Shown piece by piece: positions 23,024 to 31,151 of a stretch of 35,417 bases of DNA. Below the pieces are notes generated by a model that was given only the letters and a program-made list of their open reading frames with translations, had not been told where the DNA came from and made no database searches. Numbering within the stretch: position 1 is the stretch's first letter; each line of letters starts with the position of its first letter. The stretch comes from Streptomyces cucumeris. Its GTDB lineage: Bacteria > Actinomycetota > Actinomycetes > Streptomycetales > Streptomycetaceae. The stretch is taken from the NCBI RefSeq assembly GCF_024295805.1, contig NZ_JANCLX010000058.1, positions 1 to 35,417 on the forward strand, written 5' to 3'. The position numbers and the translations under genes are program-made.

Positions 23024-25912
23024 GTGACGCACAACCAGGACAACTCGTCCTCGGGCACCACGCACGCGACCGGCGACCTCCATGACGTGTGGCATCGCTT
23101 TCCGGGCCGTGCATGGCCGGGAGAGGCCGAGGACGCGGACCTGGCGCTCCTGGGCTGGATCGGCCCGCTCGCCGTCTCGGCCCAGGAGAAGCTGCGCCAG
23201 CGGCTTGGGGAGGCGCGTCCCGGGACTCCCCTGCCGGACCACTCCCCCGCGGTTCTCGCGCTCCCTTCCACCCGCTTCCTGGCCATGGTGAAGCCGATGC
23301 TGGTGGAGGAGCTGAGAGCGGCGCGGGAGGCCCGCGAGGCGGACGGGCCGGACGAGACGGATGGACCGGAAGCGGGAGTTCGGGGTTTCGAGCGCTTCAC
23401 CGCCTCGCTCCGTGACCCGGAGACCGCAGTCGCCCTGCTGCGGAAGTATCCGGCGCTGGCCCGGGAACTGGTAGCGGAATTCGACCGTTGGACGGCATTT
23501 CGCCTGGAATTCGTCACGCGGCTGGTGGCCGACCTGCCCCTGCTCCGGGAAGAGCTGTCGGTGACGGCGGCGTCCGCAGCCGCCGTGGAAGCCGTCGACT
23601 TCGGGGCGGGAGACGCCCACAACGGAGGAAGAGCGGTGGCCGTCGTCTCCTTCCGCGGGGGGCTCAAGGTGGTCTACAAGCCCCGCTCCCTCGCCTGCGA
23701 CGCAGCATTCGCGGGGTTCGTCGCCTGGCTCGGCGACCAAGGTCTGACGCACCGTCTGCGGCCGGCGCGCGTCCTCGACCGCGGCACTCACGGGTGGTCG
23801 GCCCACTACGCGCCGGCCCCGTGCCCGGACCAGGATGCCCTGCGGCGCTTCTACTGGCGGCAAGGCGCCTTCCTCGCCGTGTTCCACCTGCTGCGCGGCT
23901 ACGACATGCACTTCCAGAACCAGGTGGCAGTCGGCGAGGACCCGGTCTACTTCGATCTGGAGGCGCTGTTCCACGCGGAGTCCTCGGACCCGGGGTGGCT
24001 CGACGACGCGGAGGATGTGGTCGCGCGGCGGGTGCGCGAATCCGTGCTGGCGGTGGGCCTCCTGCCGCACCGGCTCGTCCGCACCGACGAAAACGGCGTC
24101 CGCGCCATGGAGATGAGCGGTCTGGCCGGCGGCGCGGCACCCGGTGAGTTCTGGGCCCACCCCCGCACCGAGTACCGCGATCCCGGTTCGGACCGCATGA
24201 CACCGGTCCCCGCGTTCCGCCCGGTCGGGGAGTACGGCAACCGCCCCACCGTCGTGGGCAGCCGTCACCACCCGGAGGAGATGGCCGACGACCTCGTCTC
24301 GGGCTTCACTCACTGCTACCGCCTGCTGCTCGCGCAGCGTCCGGCGCTGTCGCGGCCCGACGGACCGCTGGCGCGATTCTCCGGGGTCCCCGTGCGGGCG
24401 GTACTGCGCGACACCTTCCAGTACCGCGCCGTACTCACCGAATCCTGGATCCCAGCCCTGCTCACGGATCCGGACGGGCGCCACACCCACCTCAAGAGCC
24501 TCGCACGGCACGACGCCGGGCACGCGGCCGAGGACAGCGAGTGGCAGCAGCTGGCGTGCGGCGACATACCCTCCTTCCAGACCACCCCCGACAGCACCGA
24601 CATCGCCGACCACCACGGGATCCTGGAGCGGGACTTCTTCACACGCACCGGCATGGACGGTGTGCGGAACCGCCTCGCGTCCTTCTCGGAGGAGGACCTG
24701 CGGGAGCAGATCTGGTTCGTCGAGACCTCGTTCGCCACCCGCCAGGAGGGCGGCCACCTGTGTCTGCCGGCCCCCTCCGCGCCCAGTTCCGAAGCCGCCG
24801 GGCTCGATCCGGACCTGGCCCTCTCCGCGGCCCGCGCCATCGGGGACCGGATCTGCGACTCGGTGATCCGCGGCGACGAAGGACTCGTCGAGTGGCCGTC
24901 ACTGTGCATGGCGGCCGACCGCTACTGGCTCCTGGAATCTAGCGGAATGGGTCTCTACCGCGGCGTCAGCGGCATCGCACTCTTCCTCGCCGAGCTGGGA
25001 AGGGCCACCGGGACAGACCGCTACCGGGTCCTGGCCCAGGACATCCTCGCCGCCCTGCTGGACCCCGACGACATGCCCGAACCGGACGAACTGGCGGGCC
25101 TGGGCATCGGGGCGTACGACGAACTGGGAGGCGTCCTCCACCTCCTGACCCGGGCGGGCGAGCTCTGGGGCGCCCCGGAACTGCTGCGTTCCGCTCACCG
25201 TCTCGTGCCGGCGTTCACCGCGGCCTTCGACGCGCCGCAGCCCCTGGACGTGGTGACCGGGGTGGCCGGAGCGGCGCTGGCCCTTGTCGCCCTGCAGCGG
25301 GCCAACCCCGGCGCCCAGGCCCTCGATGCCGTCCGCGCCGCCGGGGCGGGCCTCGGCGACATGACGGAATCCGGTGTCCCGGGGTTCGCCCACGGCCTGT
25401 CGGGCCGAGCCCACGCATTGACCGCCGTCGCGAGTCTGACCGGCGATACGGCGCTGCTGGACCGGGCGGCCGAGGCGCGCAAACACGTCGCCGGCATGCG
25501 TCTCGCCGCCGACTCCTGGTGCCGTGGGAACGCCGGTCTCGTCATGGCCGAGGCGAGCGGCCGACGGCTCGTCGACGGCCTGGATCAGCAGCGGCCCCAC
25601 GGGCTGGACCTGGTCGTGGCGGCCACGGTGCGGGGGGTTCACGACGATTCCCTCTGTCACGGCACCTTCGGCCTGGTCGAGGCACTCCTGACCACCGCCG
25701 AGCACACGGGCGACGAGGAGTTGTCGCGGATCGCACGCGACGCGGCGGCAGATGTCGCCCGTCGGGTTCTCGCCGGCCGGGTGGTGACCGGCGTGCCACG
25801 GGCCACGTGGACACCCGGACTCCTCGACGGGGCGGCGGGTATCGGGTACGGCCTTCTAAGGACCGCGGCACCGCACCGGGTGCCGAACATCTTGCTGATG
25901 TCCACCCCTTGA
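23024..25912 (+). CDS. LanM-type class II lanthipeptide synthetase
   Basis: The 962-residue bifunctional enzyme starts at GTG 23024 with GGAG 7 nt before. Its kinase-like dehydratase domain (DUF4135) spans roughly residues 120-600: VVYKPRSLACDAAF (about 216-229), DMHFQNQ (D294, H296, N299) and FDLEALFH (D311-E313), all key blocks present. The C-terminal LanC-like cyclase (from about 640) has GLYRGVSGIALFLAELG, GFAHGLSG and the zinc ligands C833 (SWCRG), C878 and H879 (SLCHG). It should phosphorylate and eliminate Ser/Thr and could catalyse Michael-type ring closure. No Cys-containing precursor lies nearby; the 22-residue peptide has five Thr but no Cys. A substrate elsewhere in the genome is possible. 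Confidence 0.92.
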   Translation: MTHNQDNSSSGTTHATGDLHDVWHRFPGRAWPGEAEDADLALLGWIGPLAVSAQEKLRQRLGEARPGTPLPDHSPAVLALPSTRFLAMVKPMLVEELRAAREAREADGPDETDGPEAGVRGFERFTASLRDPETAVALLRKYPALARELVAEFDRWTAFRLEFVTRLVADLPLLREELSVTAASAAAVEAVDFGAGDAHNGGRAVAVVSFRGGLKVVYKPRSLACDAAFAGFVAWLGDQGLTHRLRPARVLDRGTHGWSAHYAPAPCPDQDALRRFYWRQGAFLAVFHLLRGYDMHFQNQVAVGEDPVYFDLEALFHAESSDPGWLDDAEDVVARRVRESVLAVGLLPHRLVRTDENGVRAMEMSGLAGGAAPGEFWAHPRTEYRDPGSDRMTPVPAFRPVGEYGNRPTVVGSRHHPEEMADDLVSGFTHCYRLLLAQRPALSRPDGPLARFSGVPVRAVLRDTFQYRAVLTESWIPALLTDPDGRHTHLKSLARHDAGHAAEDSEWQQLACGDIPSFQTTPDSTDIADHHGILERDFFTRTGMDGVRNRLASFSEEDLREQIWFVETSFATRQEGGHLCLPAPSAPSSEAAGLDPDLALSAARAIGDRICDSVIRGDEGLVEWPSLCMAADRYWLLESSGMGLYRGVSGIALFLAELGRATGTDRYRVLAQDILAALLDPDDMPEPDELAGLGIGAYDELGGVLHLLTRAGELWGAPELLRSAHRLVPAFTAAFDAPQPLDVVTGVAGAALALVALQRANPGAQALDAVRAAGAGLGDMTESGVPGFAHGLSGRAHALTAVASLTGDTALLDRAAEARKHVAGMRLAADSWCRGNAGLVMAEASGRRLVDGLDQQRPHGLDLVVAATVRGVHDDSLCHGTFGLVEALLTTAEHTGDEELSRIARDAAADVARRVLAGRVVTGVPRATWTPGLLDGAAGIGYGLLRTAAPHRVPNILLMSTP

Positions 25913-25925
25913 ACATCAGCGGCCA

Positions 25926-25944
25926 AGGACCAAGCCCTGGTCCT
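25926..25944 (+). terminator. Short hairpin downstream of LanM gene
   Basis: AGGACCA and TGGTCCT form a 7-bp stem with a 5-nt loop, 13 nt after the LanM stop codon. GC-rich sequence follows instead of a T-run. It is plausible as a weak terminator of the LanM transcript, but short hairpins are common at this base composition. Confidence 0.35.
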
Positions 25945-27041
25945 GGGCCGCGGATACGAGCGTGCAGCCGAGCGATGTGCCCGGTCGGCCGGGCCGAACC
26001 CGACATCGGAAACTCGCAGTTGGCCGCCGTTGCCGCGCCGGGAGTTGGCCGCTGGGCGTCGGCTGATCCGCCCTTTCTGCTCGGGCAAGCACAAAAGCAT
26101 CGACGCCCTCGGCGGGGCAGCATGGACATATCGCTGCAGACGGGGAACGAGCGAGACAGCGGAGCGGAGCGCAGGCCCGTCCCTTCGACTCGCTAATCGG
26201 CTCTTCGGCTCGGCCCTTCGACTCGACGCACGTCTGGGGCTCGTCCGCGACCTGTATCCGCGCTGTGCTCGTCGCGCCGATGGGCCGCATCGCGAACGAA
26301 CGCCCGATGAAGGGAAACGAGTACCGCCCTCGCAGGAACGTCTGGTACTCGTACGACGCCGAGCGACGCGACAGTCGAGCGCCTCACGCGCGGCCCGACC
26401 TCGGCGCCACCACTCCCACAGGAAATGGACGCCATGAGGGACGGAAAGGGCGGGGACCTGCCCCGGGCCCCGATCGGCAGCCGCTGCGCAAGGATTCGCA
26501 TGTGGGCGCCAACGAAATCTGAAGCCTGCCGGTATTTGCGCACCAGCCGTGATGAACGGCCATTCGAGATCCGATGAGCCACCGCTCCAGCAGATTGACG
26601 CCCCATCAGACCATTGTAGGAACCTCCAATGGCGATGCCGTCAACTCTCGATGAGATCACCCTTGATCATTCAGTCAACAGGGCAACCGCGCAAGCCCTC
26701 ACCCCCAGAAGCCCAGGTCAATCGGATGACACTCCCTATCGGAAACCACCCCAAACCGAACATCCGGCGCTGACCGATTTCCGTTTTAGTGCCATATATC
26801 CGTGGTGCAGTTCACATCGATCGGCGCCATGCTGGCGAAATCACTGCCGTAGGAAACTACAAAGATCACCACGTCGCTTCCTTGTGTGGTGATCTACCTC
26901 TACAGTGAGCCAGGGCAGTGGATCTTCCCCGGGCAACCCACATAGATGACGCGGAATATCGCGGGATATGGATTTTCGATGGGGAAGTTCTCGGCCTCAC
27001 AGAATTCCCTGCCCACATGCCCAGCAAATCCTTCTCGGTGA
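25945..27041. other. About 1.1 kb without a supported gene
   Basis: No frame here combines codon bias with recognisable protein features. The first 600 bases are GC-rich but uneven, with a direct repeat of CCCTTCGACTCG (near 26180 and 26213). From about 26560 the sequence becomes clearly AT-richer than the rest of the window. It holds a 10-bp-stem hairpin at 26863-26895, and the promoter of the nucleotide operon presumably lies after it. Short frames such as MDISLQTGNERD at about 26121 lack a good ribosome binding site and are not annotated. Confidence 0.45.
26863..26895. promoter_or_regulatory. 10-bp inverted repeat upstream of the nucleotide operon
   Basis: AGATCACCAC and GTGGTGATCT form a perfect stem with a 13-nt spacer. 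It sits in AT-richer intergenic DNA about 170 nt before the CYTH remnant. It may be an operator for a dimeric regulator or a terminator insulating the operon. There is no T-run, so the regulatory reading is slightly preferred. Role inferred from position only. Confidence 0.35.
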
Positions 27042-27059
27042 ACAGGAAGGAGGGGAGCC

Positions 27060-27636
27060 GTCTCTCTCGAAATTGAGCGCAAGTTCCGTGTCGTCGACGG
27101 CTGGAAAATCCCTCCGGACTGCCGGATGTTTCGTTGCGCCAGGCCTATCTGACCTCTCCGGAGGCCGAAACAGAGGTACGGATCCGGTCTCTGGCGAACA
27201 TCTACGTCATGACCGTGAAATCCGTCCGCGACGCCGGTGGCGGTGGCGGTGGCGGTGGCGGTGGCGCGAATGTGCGCGAGGAGGTGGAGTTCCCCACCGA
27301 CGAAAACGTCTTCCGCAGTCTCTGGGAACTTGCCCCGTCCGGCTGGCCAAAGACCGCTCCACCGTTCATCTCGACGGGGCGGAAGCCGTCGTGGACGTCT
27401 ACACCGGATCACATGAAGGGCTCCGGGTCGTCGAAGTCGAAGTCGAACTCGAGGACATGACCCAGGCTCGGAACTTCGAACCGCCGAGCTGGTTCGGCCC
27501 CGAGATCACCGACAGGCCGCTTGGGGAAAACGTGCTCTGGCACGCGAATCCGGCGGTCGGCAGCCTGACCGCGCTCCACGGCTCCCTCTTCGATCACCTG
27601 TTCAGCACCACCAAATCGCTCAGCAAGGAATGCTCC
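27060..27636 (+). pseudogene. CYTH-domain protein (triphosphate tunnel enzyme), frameshifted
   Basis: Three adjacent frames together give a CYTH-type protein. From 27066, LEIERKFRVVDGWKIPPD has the EIERKF signature. From about 27119 in another frame come LPDVSLRQAYL, then VMTVKSVRDAGGG, and REEVEFPTDENVF. From about 27333 in the third frame come RLAKDRSTVHLDGAEAVVDV, the HEGLRVVEVEVE strand and NFEPPSWFGPEITD. Each junction behaves like one missing base, so either the gene is dead or two sequencing errors occurred. GTC stands where a GTG start is expected after AGGAGGGG. The third frame has no stop before the PurM-like start and runs in frame into it. Intact relatives hydrolyse or bind triphosphates such as ThTP or ATP. 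Confidence 0.7.
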
Positions 27637-28740
27637 ATGGCGAAACTGTCCAACTACCGGGATTCCGGCGTCGACTACCACGTGCTCGACCGGATCAAGC
27701 GTGAGGCCATCGACCGAGCCAAGGCCACCAGCGGGCTGCTCGGCCTCGTCGGCGCCGAGGAGGTGCCCGAGTCCAGAGGAGCGTCTGCCTACGTCTTCAA
27801 GACCGGTGGCATGACCATGGCCATGGTCATCGAAGGACTGGGCACCAAGTCGCTCATCGCCCACCATGTGCTGCGCGACGGCGGCCCCAACCGGTACGCG
27901 GACGTGGCGGTCGACGCCGTCGCCGCGATCGTCAACGACGTGGTCTCGGTCGGCGCCGCACCGCTCGTGATCACCGCCTACTTCTCCACCGGGGACGCCG
28001 CCTGGTACGCCGACAAGGACCGCGCCACCGCACTCCTGTCCGGCTGGCAGCGCGCCTGCGAGGAGTCCGGCGCCACCTGGGGCGGCGGCGAGTCGCCCGC
28101 CCTGCCCGGTCTCGTCGCCGCGGACGGGCTTGAACTCGCCGGCAGCGCCCTCGGGATCGTGCCGCCCGGCCGCGACGCCGTACTCGGCCAGGACGTCGCC
28201 CCCGGCGACCGCATCGTGCTGCTCGCCAGCTCCGGACTGCACGCCAACGGTGCCTCCCTGGCCCGGCGCGTCGCCGCCGACCTGCCGCAGGGCTACTCCA
28301 CTGCCCTGCCGAGCGGCCGTACCCTCGGGGAAGCCCTGCTGGACCCCAGCATCATCTACGCCCGCTTCGTCCGCGCCCTGCTCGCCTCCGAGGTGCGCCC
28401 GAAGTTCCTCAACGGCGTGACGGGCCATGGCCTGATGAAGGTCATGCGCGCCCCCAAGCAGGTCCGCTACGTGCTGGAGACCGTCCCCGAGGTCCCCGAG
28501 GTCCTCGACTTCCTCACCCAGCAAACCGGGATGTCGACCGCCGAGGCGTACGGCACCCTCAACATGGGCATCGGCTACGCGGCGGTCGTCGCCGCCGATG
28601 ACGCCGACGAGACGGTACGGCTGGCCGAGGCCGTCGGCTACCAGGTCTGGAACGCAGGCGAAGTCGTAACCGGCGACAGGTCGCTGAGCGTGCCGCACCT
28701 CGGCATCGAGTTCGCCGACGGCGACCTCAGGCTGGGCTGA
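27637..28740 (+). CDS. PurM (AIR synthetase) homologue with altered active site
   Basis: The 367-residue protein starts at ATG 27637 after AAGGAA. It aligns in order with PurM: MVIEGLGTKS (PurM has DGVGTK), AVDAVAAIVNDVVSVGAAPLVITAY (PurM has ND and FLDY), GGGESPALPG (PurM GGETAEMPG), LASSGLHANGASLARRV, LLDPSIIYARF and TGHGLMKVMRA (PurM TGGGFWENIPR). The fold and ATP-binding architecture are clear, but the Asp of DGxGTK is Glu, the LDY Asp is lost, and the GGGxxENxPR substrate loop is replaced. PurM closes the imidazole ring of AIR using ATP. This copy probably does ATP-dependent amide activation or cyclisation on another nucleotide-like substrate. It is not a housekeeping PurM by context. 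Confidence 0.82.
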   Translation: MAKLSNYRDSGVDYHVLDRIKREAIDRAKATSGLLGLVGAEEVPESRGASAYVFKTGGMTMAMVIEGLGTKSLIAHHVLRDGGPNRYADVAVDAVAAIVNDVVSVGAAPLVITAYFSTGDAAWYADKDRATALLSGWQRACEESGATWGGGESPALPGLVAADGLELAGSALGIVPPGRDAVLGQDVAPGDRIVLLASSGLHANGASLARRVAADLPQGYSTALPSGRTLGEALLDPSIIYARFVRALLASEVRPKFLNGVTGHGLMKVMRAPKQVRYVLETVPEVPEVLDFLTQQTGMSTAEAYGTLNMGIGYAAVVAADDADETVRLAEAVGYQVWNAGEVVTGDRSLSVPHLGIEFADGDLRLG

Positions 28741-28744
28741 TCAC

Positions 28745-29596
28745 ATGTCTGTGACACCTGGGCTGCGCATCGCCATGCTGGGCCCGGACGGAATCGGCAA
28801 GACCACACTCACCGAGAACGTCCGCAGCCGACTGGCCGACCACGGCATCGACCTCCACGTCGTCAGCTGGCGCCGCCTGATCGACGGCTCCCCGGCCCAG
28901 TCCCCCTATCCCCAGACCGCCTTCGAGCAACTGTGGGTGGAGGACTGGCGGCTGCTGTACGGGGGCGGCTCGGTCGCCGGGCAGCCCGTGGACGAGCGCA
29001 TCCCTCGCACCTTCGAGGGGTTCGCCGCGCTGCGTGCCGAGGAGACGTTCCCGCTCGGCGCCGAGGGCGTGCGCTCCTCCGGACCGCTCGCCTCCGGGCT
29101 CGTCGAGGCCGCCCTCGACTTCGTCATCGAGGCAGAGGTCGTGCGCCCCAAGGCCGCCGAGGGCGTCGTCGTGGTCCGCGAGAGCTTCGGCTACAAGCCC
29201 GTACTGAAGGCACTGCTCATCGCCGCCGCCTGCCAGGCCGACACCGTGCCGCGTGAGGTCGTGGAGCGGATGGTCACGCGGGTCACCGACATCTATGCCG
29301 ACCCGTTCCTCCAACCCGACATCGGCATCCTTCTCGACGGCGCCGCGGGCACGGCGCACGCACGGCGCAGCGTGGAGGGCCGGGGCGTCGGCGTGGCCGA
29401 GGACTTCGCCCTGTCCGGCCGGACGGGTGCCGAATCATTCCTCTCCCTCCAGGAGGAGTGCGCCGCGCACTTCACCAAGGCGGCGGCCGACTGGGGCTGG
29501 TACCGTCTCGACGTCGGCGACCGGACCCCGCAGGACCTGTGCACGGAGATCGTGGACAATCTGCTCGCCCCCCGGCTGTGGGGTGGCGGGACGTGA
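28745..29596 (+). CDS. Thymidylate-kinase-like P-loop NTPase
   Basis: The 283-residue protein starts 4 nt after the PurM-like stop. Residues 13-20 (GPDGIGKT) form the Walker A loop in the context IAMLGPDGIGKTTLTENV, as in dTMP kinases. VVRESFGYKPVLKALLIA resembles the substrate-binding DRY/R segment region, and an FLQPDIGILLDGA strand follows. At 283 residues it is about 70 longer than standard dTMP kinase. It likely phosphorylates a nucleoside monophosphate analogue or another phosphate acceptor. The stop overlaps the next gene (GTGA). Confidence 0.78.
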   Translation: MSVTPGLRIAMLGPDGIGKTTLTENVRSRLADHGIDLHVVSWRRLIDGSPAQSPYPQTAFEQLWVEDWRLLYGGGSVAGQPVDERIPRTFEGFAALRAEETFPLGAEGVRSSGPLASGLVEAALDFVIEAEVVRPKAAEGVVVVRESFGYKPVLKALLIAAACQADTVPREVVERMVTRVTDIYADPFLQPDIGILLDGAAGTAHARRSVEGRGVGVAEDFALSGRTGAESFLSLQEECAAHFTKAAADWGWYRLDVGDRTPQDLCTEIVDNLLAPRLWGGGT

Positions 29597-30558
29597 GGAA
29601 TCCGGCGGCGAACGCCGTGCCACGCGCCCCCGGAGCCACCCCGTTACCGGCCCGCGTGGGGCCGTACACCGTGCTGGTGGGTACCGAGGGCGTGTCGGAG
29701 GCGGCGCCGTCCCGTACCCCGTGCGTCACAATCCACCCCCGCCCGGAGGATTCCGGCGACGGCACGCGGCGGATCCGCCGTGTGCCGTCCGGTCTCGTCG
29801 TGCCCGGGAACTTGGTACAGGACGACCTGGTGTTACGGGCCGTGGCGGCACTGCACGGGGACGTGACCCTCTACGCACGTGTGGATACCGGTCCCGGGGG
29901 AGTCTGCCGAATCGACCTCGCCCCGCACGCGCCGGGATGTACCCGCCAACTGGTGGTGCTGCGCGGCACATCGGCGTTCGTGGACGGACGTCCGTACGCG
30001 CTCACTCACGTCACTGATGACGGGAGGGACCTGTCGCGACTGCCGGACACGGAACGGATCGCACGCCTCCAGGAGGCCGCCGACCCCGCCTCCCCGTGCG
30101 CCACGGCCCACGCGAGCGGCAGCACGGAGCTCGACCCCCTCCTAGAGCGGGCCGCGGCCCTGGCGACCCGTCTCGCTCTCCCCGCCATCGCGGCTTCGCT
30201 GCCGAACCAGGCGCGGGACGCGCACGCGGACGCACTCGGCATCGGCACGGCCATCGACTCTCTGCGTGACCTCCAGCACCACGCCCACCACCTGTACGGC
30301 CGACTGGAGCCCGAGCGGGCACTTTCCTGGTTTCTGGAGGAGCTGGGCGAACTCGCCCAGGCCATGCGGCGCGCCGAGCCGTCCGTCCGGCTGGAGGAGG
30401 AGCTCGGGCAGGTCGCCGCCTGGTGCTTATGCATGGCCAACATCGCCCGCGTGGATCTCGCTGGCGCACTGTCGCGAGCCATGCACGAGGAACACGGCCG
30501 TCAGCTTCGCAAGTACGGGGCGCTGCGCCCCTACGTCTCTTACGAGGAGGTCAGTTGA
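29593..30558 (+). CDS. Protein with C-terminal MazG/HisE-like pyrophosphohydrolase domain
   Basis: Start GTG 29593 overlaps the previous stop, giving 321 residues. The first 180 or so (VRNPAANAVPRAPGATP ... DTGRDL-type beta-rich region) are unrecognised. Residues about 215-315 look like the all-alpha MazG/HisE fold: DLQHHAHHLYGRLEPERALSWFLEELGELAQAMRR, then EEELGQVAAWCLCMANIARVDLAGAL. The first metal motif EExxE is present. The second, usually ExxD, reads ELGQ, so a metal-binding Asp is replaced by Gln. MazG/HisE enzymes cleave nucleotide triphosphates or phosphoribosyl-ATP to monophosphate plus PPi. Lying next to a HisG homologue, a HisE-like role is attractive, but the missing Asp may mean altered or lost catalysis. 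Confidence 0.7.
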   Translation: MRNPAANAVPRAPGATPLPARVGPYTVLVGTEGVSEAAPSRTPCVTIHPRPEDSGDGTRRIRRVPSGLVVPGNLVQDDLVLRAVAALHGDVTLYARVDTGPGGVCRIDLAPHAPGCTRQLVVLRGTSAFVDGRPYALTHVTDDGRDLSRLPDTERIARLQEAADPASPCATAHASGSTELDPLLERAAALATRLALPAIAASLPNQARDAHADALGIGTAIDSLRDLQHHAHHLYGRLEPERALSWFLEELGELAQAMRRAEPSVRLEEELGQVAAWCLCMANIARVDLAGALSRAMHEEHGRQLRKYGALRPYVSYEEVS

Positions 30559-31151
30559 GAATCGGTCTGCCCAAAGGAAGGCTCCTGCGGCACTCCGAGG
30601 CGGCACGAGCAAGCGCCCCCACCAGCACGAGTTCCTGGCTGCTGAGACTGCAGGACATCCCCGGACTGGTCGCCGACAGCTCCCTCGACGCCGGCATCAC
30701 CGCCGAGGAGTGGATCCGCGAATCGCGCTCCGACGTCGTACGGTTGACACCGCTGTGCTGGTACCACATCCGCATCTGCGCCATCGGGCATCCCGAGCAC
30801 CCTGTGGGACCCGCGCCCCGGATCGTGTCCGAATACCCGTCACTGGCCGCCGAGTACACGAGGTGGCGGCACCCGAACGCGACGGTCCGTCATGTCCACG
30901 GCGCTTGCGAGGCGTACATCCCCACCCTGGCGGACCTCGCGCTGGACTGTGTGGAGACCGGCCTGTCCATGAAGAAGCGTGGCCTCGACATCGTCGAGGA
31001 GCTCTTCCGCGGCGACGTCTGGCTCGTCTGCTCGCGCGAGACCGCGGCGGACCACCGACGCCGCGCCGAGCTCCTGGCCTGGGCCATCGACATCCGCCAC
31101 GGTGACACCGAGTGCGCCTGGCAAGCAGAGGACGCTCATGTCACCGCATGA
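30555..31151 (+). CDS. Short-form HisG-like ATP phosphoribosyltransferase
   Basis: TTG 30555 overlaps the preceding TGA, with GAGGAGG upstream. The 198-residue product has the HisG landmarks: N-terminal LRIGLPKGRLL, then DIPGLVADSSLDAGIT, and the PRPP-binding loop LALDCVETGLSMKKRGLDIVEEL (D131, E134-T135-G136). HisG joins ATP N1 to PRPP, making phosphoribosyl-ATP. The C-terminal regulatory domain of long HisG is absent and no HisZ is nearby. Away from any his operon and coupled to PurM-like and MazG-like genes, it is more likely a secondary-metabolic enzyme. Comparable HisG homologues start coformycin/pentostatin-type nucleoside pathways. Confidence 0.85.
   Translation: MRIGLPKGRLLRHSEAARASAPTSTSSWLLRLQDIPGLVADSSLDAGITAEEWIRESRSDVVRLTPLCWYHIRICAIGHPEHPVGPAPRIVSEYPSLAAEYTRWRHPNATVRHVHGACEAYIPTLADLALDCVETGLSMKKRGLDIVEELFRGDVWLVCSRETAADHRRRAELLAWAIDIRHGDTECAWQAEDAHVTA

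Noticed and set aside
25913..26530. Cys-containing or short frames after the LanM gene as lanthipeptide precursors
   Set aside because: The Cys-containing frame is on the opposite strand with atypical codon use and no ribosome binding site. The plus-strand short frame near 26121 has no Cys and no good ribosome site.
27235..27268. GGTGGC tandem repeat as a phase-variation switch
   Set aside because: The unit is 6 nt, so changes in copy number do not shift frame. It could alter loop length only, and the gene is already frameshifted.
26968..28740. A single 590-codon gene beginning upstream of the PurM-like protein, with an (RW)n repeat
   Set aside because: The RW run is the GGTGGC repeat read in the wrong frame. 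Upstream residues do not resemble a protein until the CYTH frame is entered, and the PurM-like gene has its own start and ribosome site.
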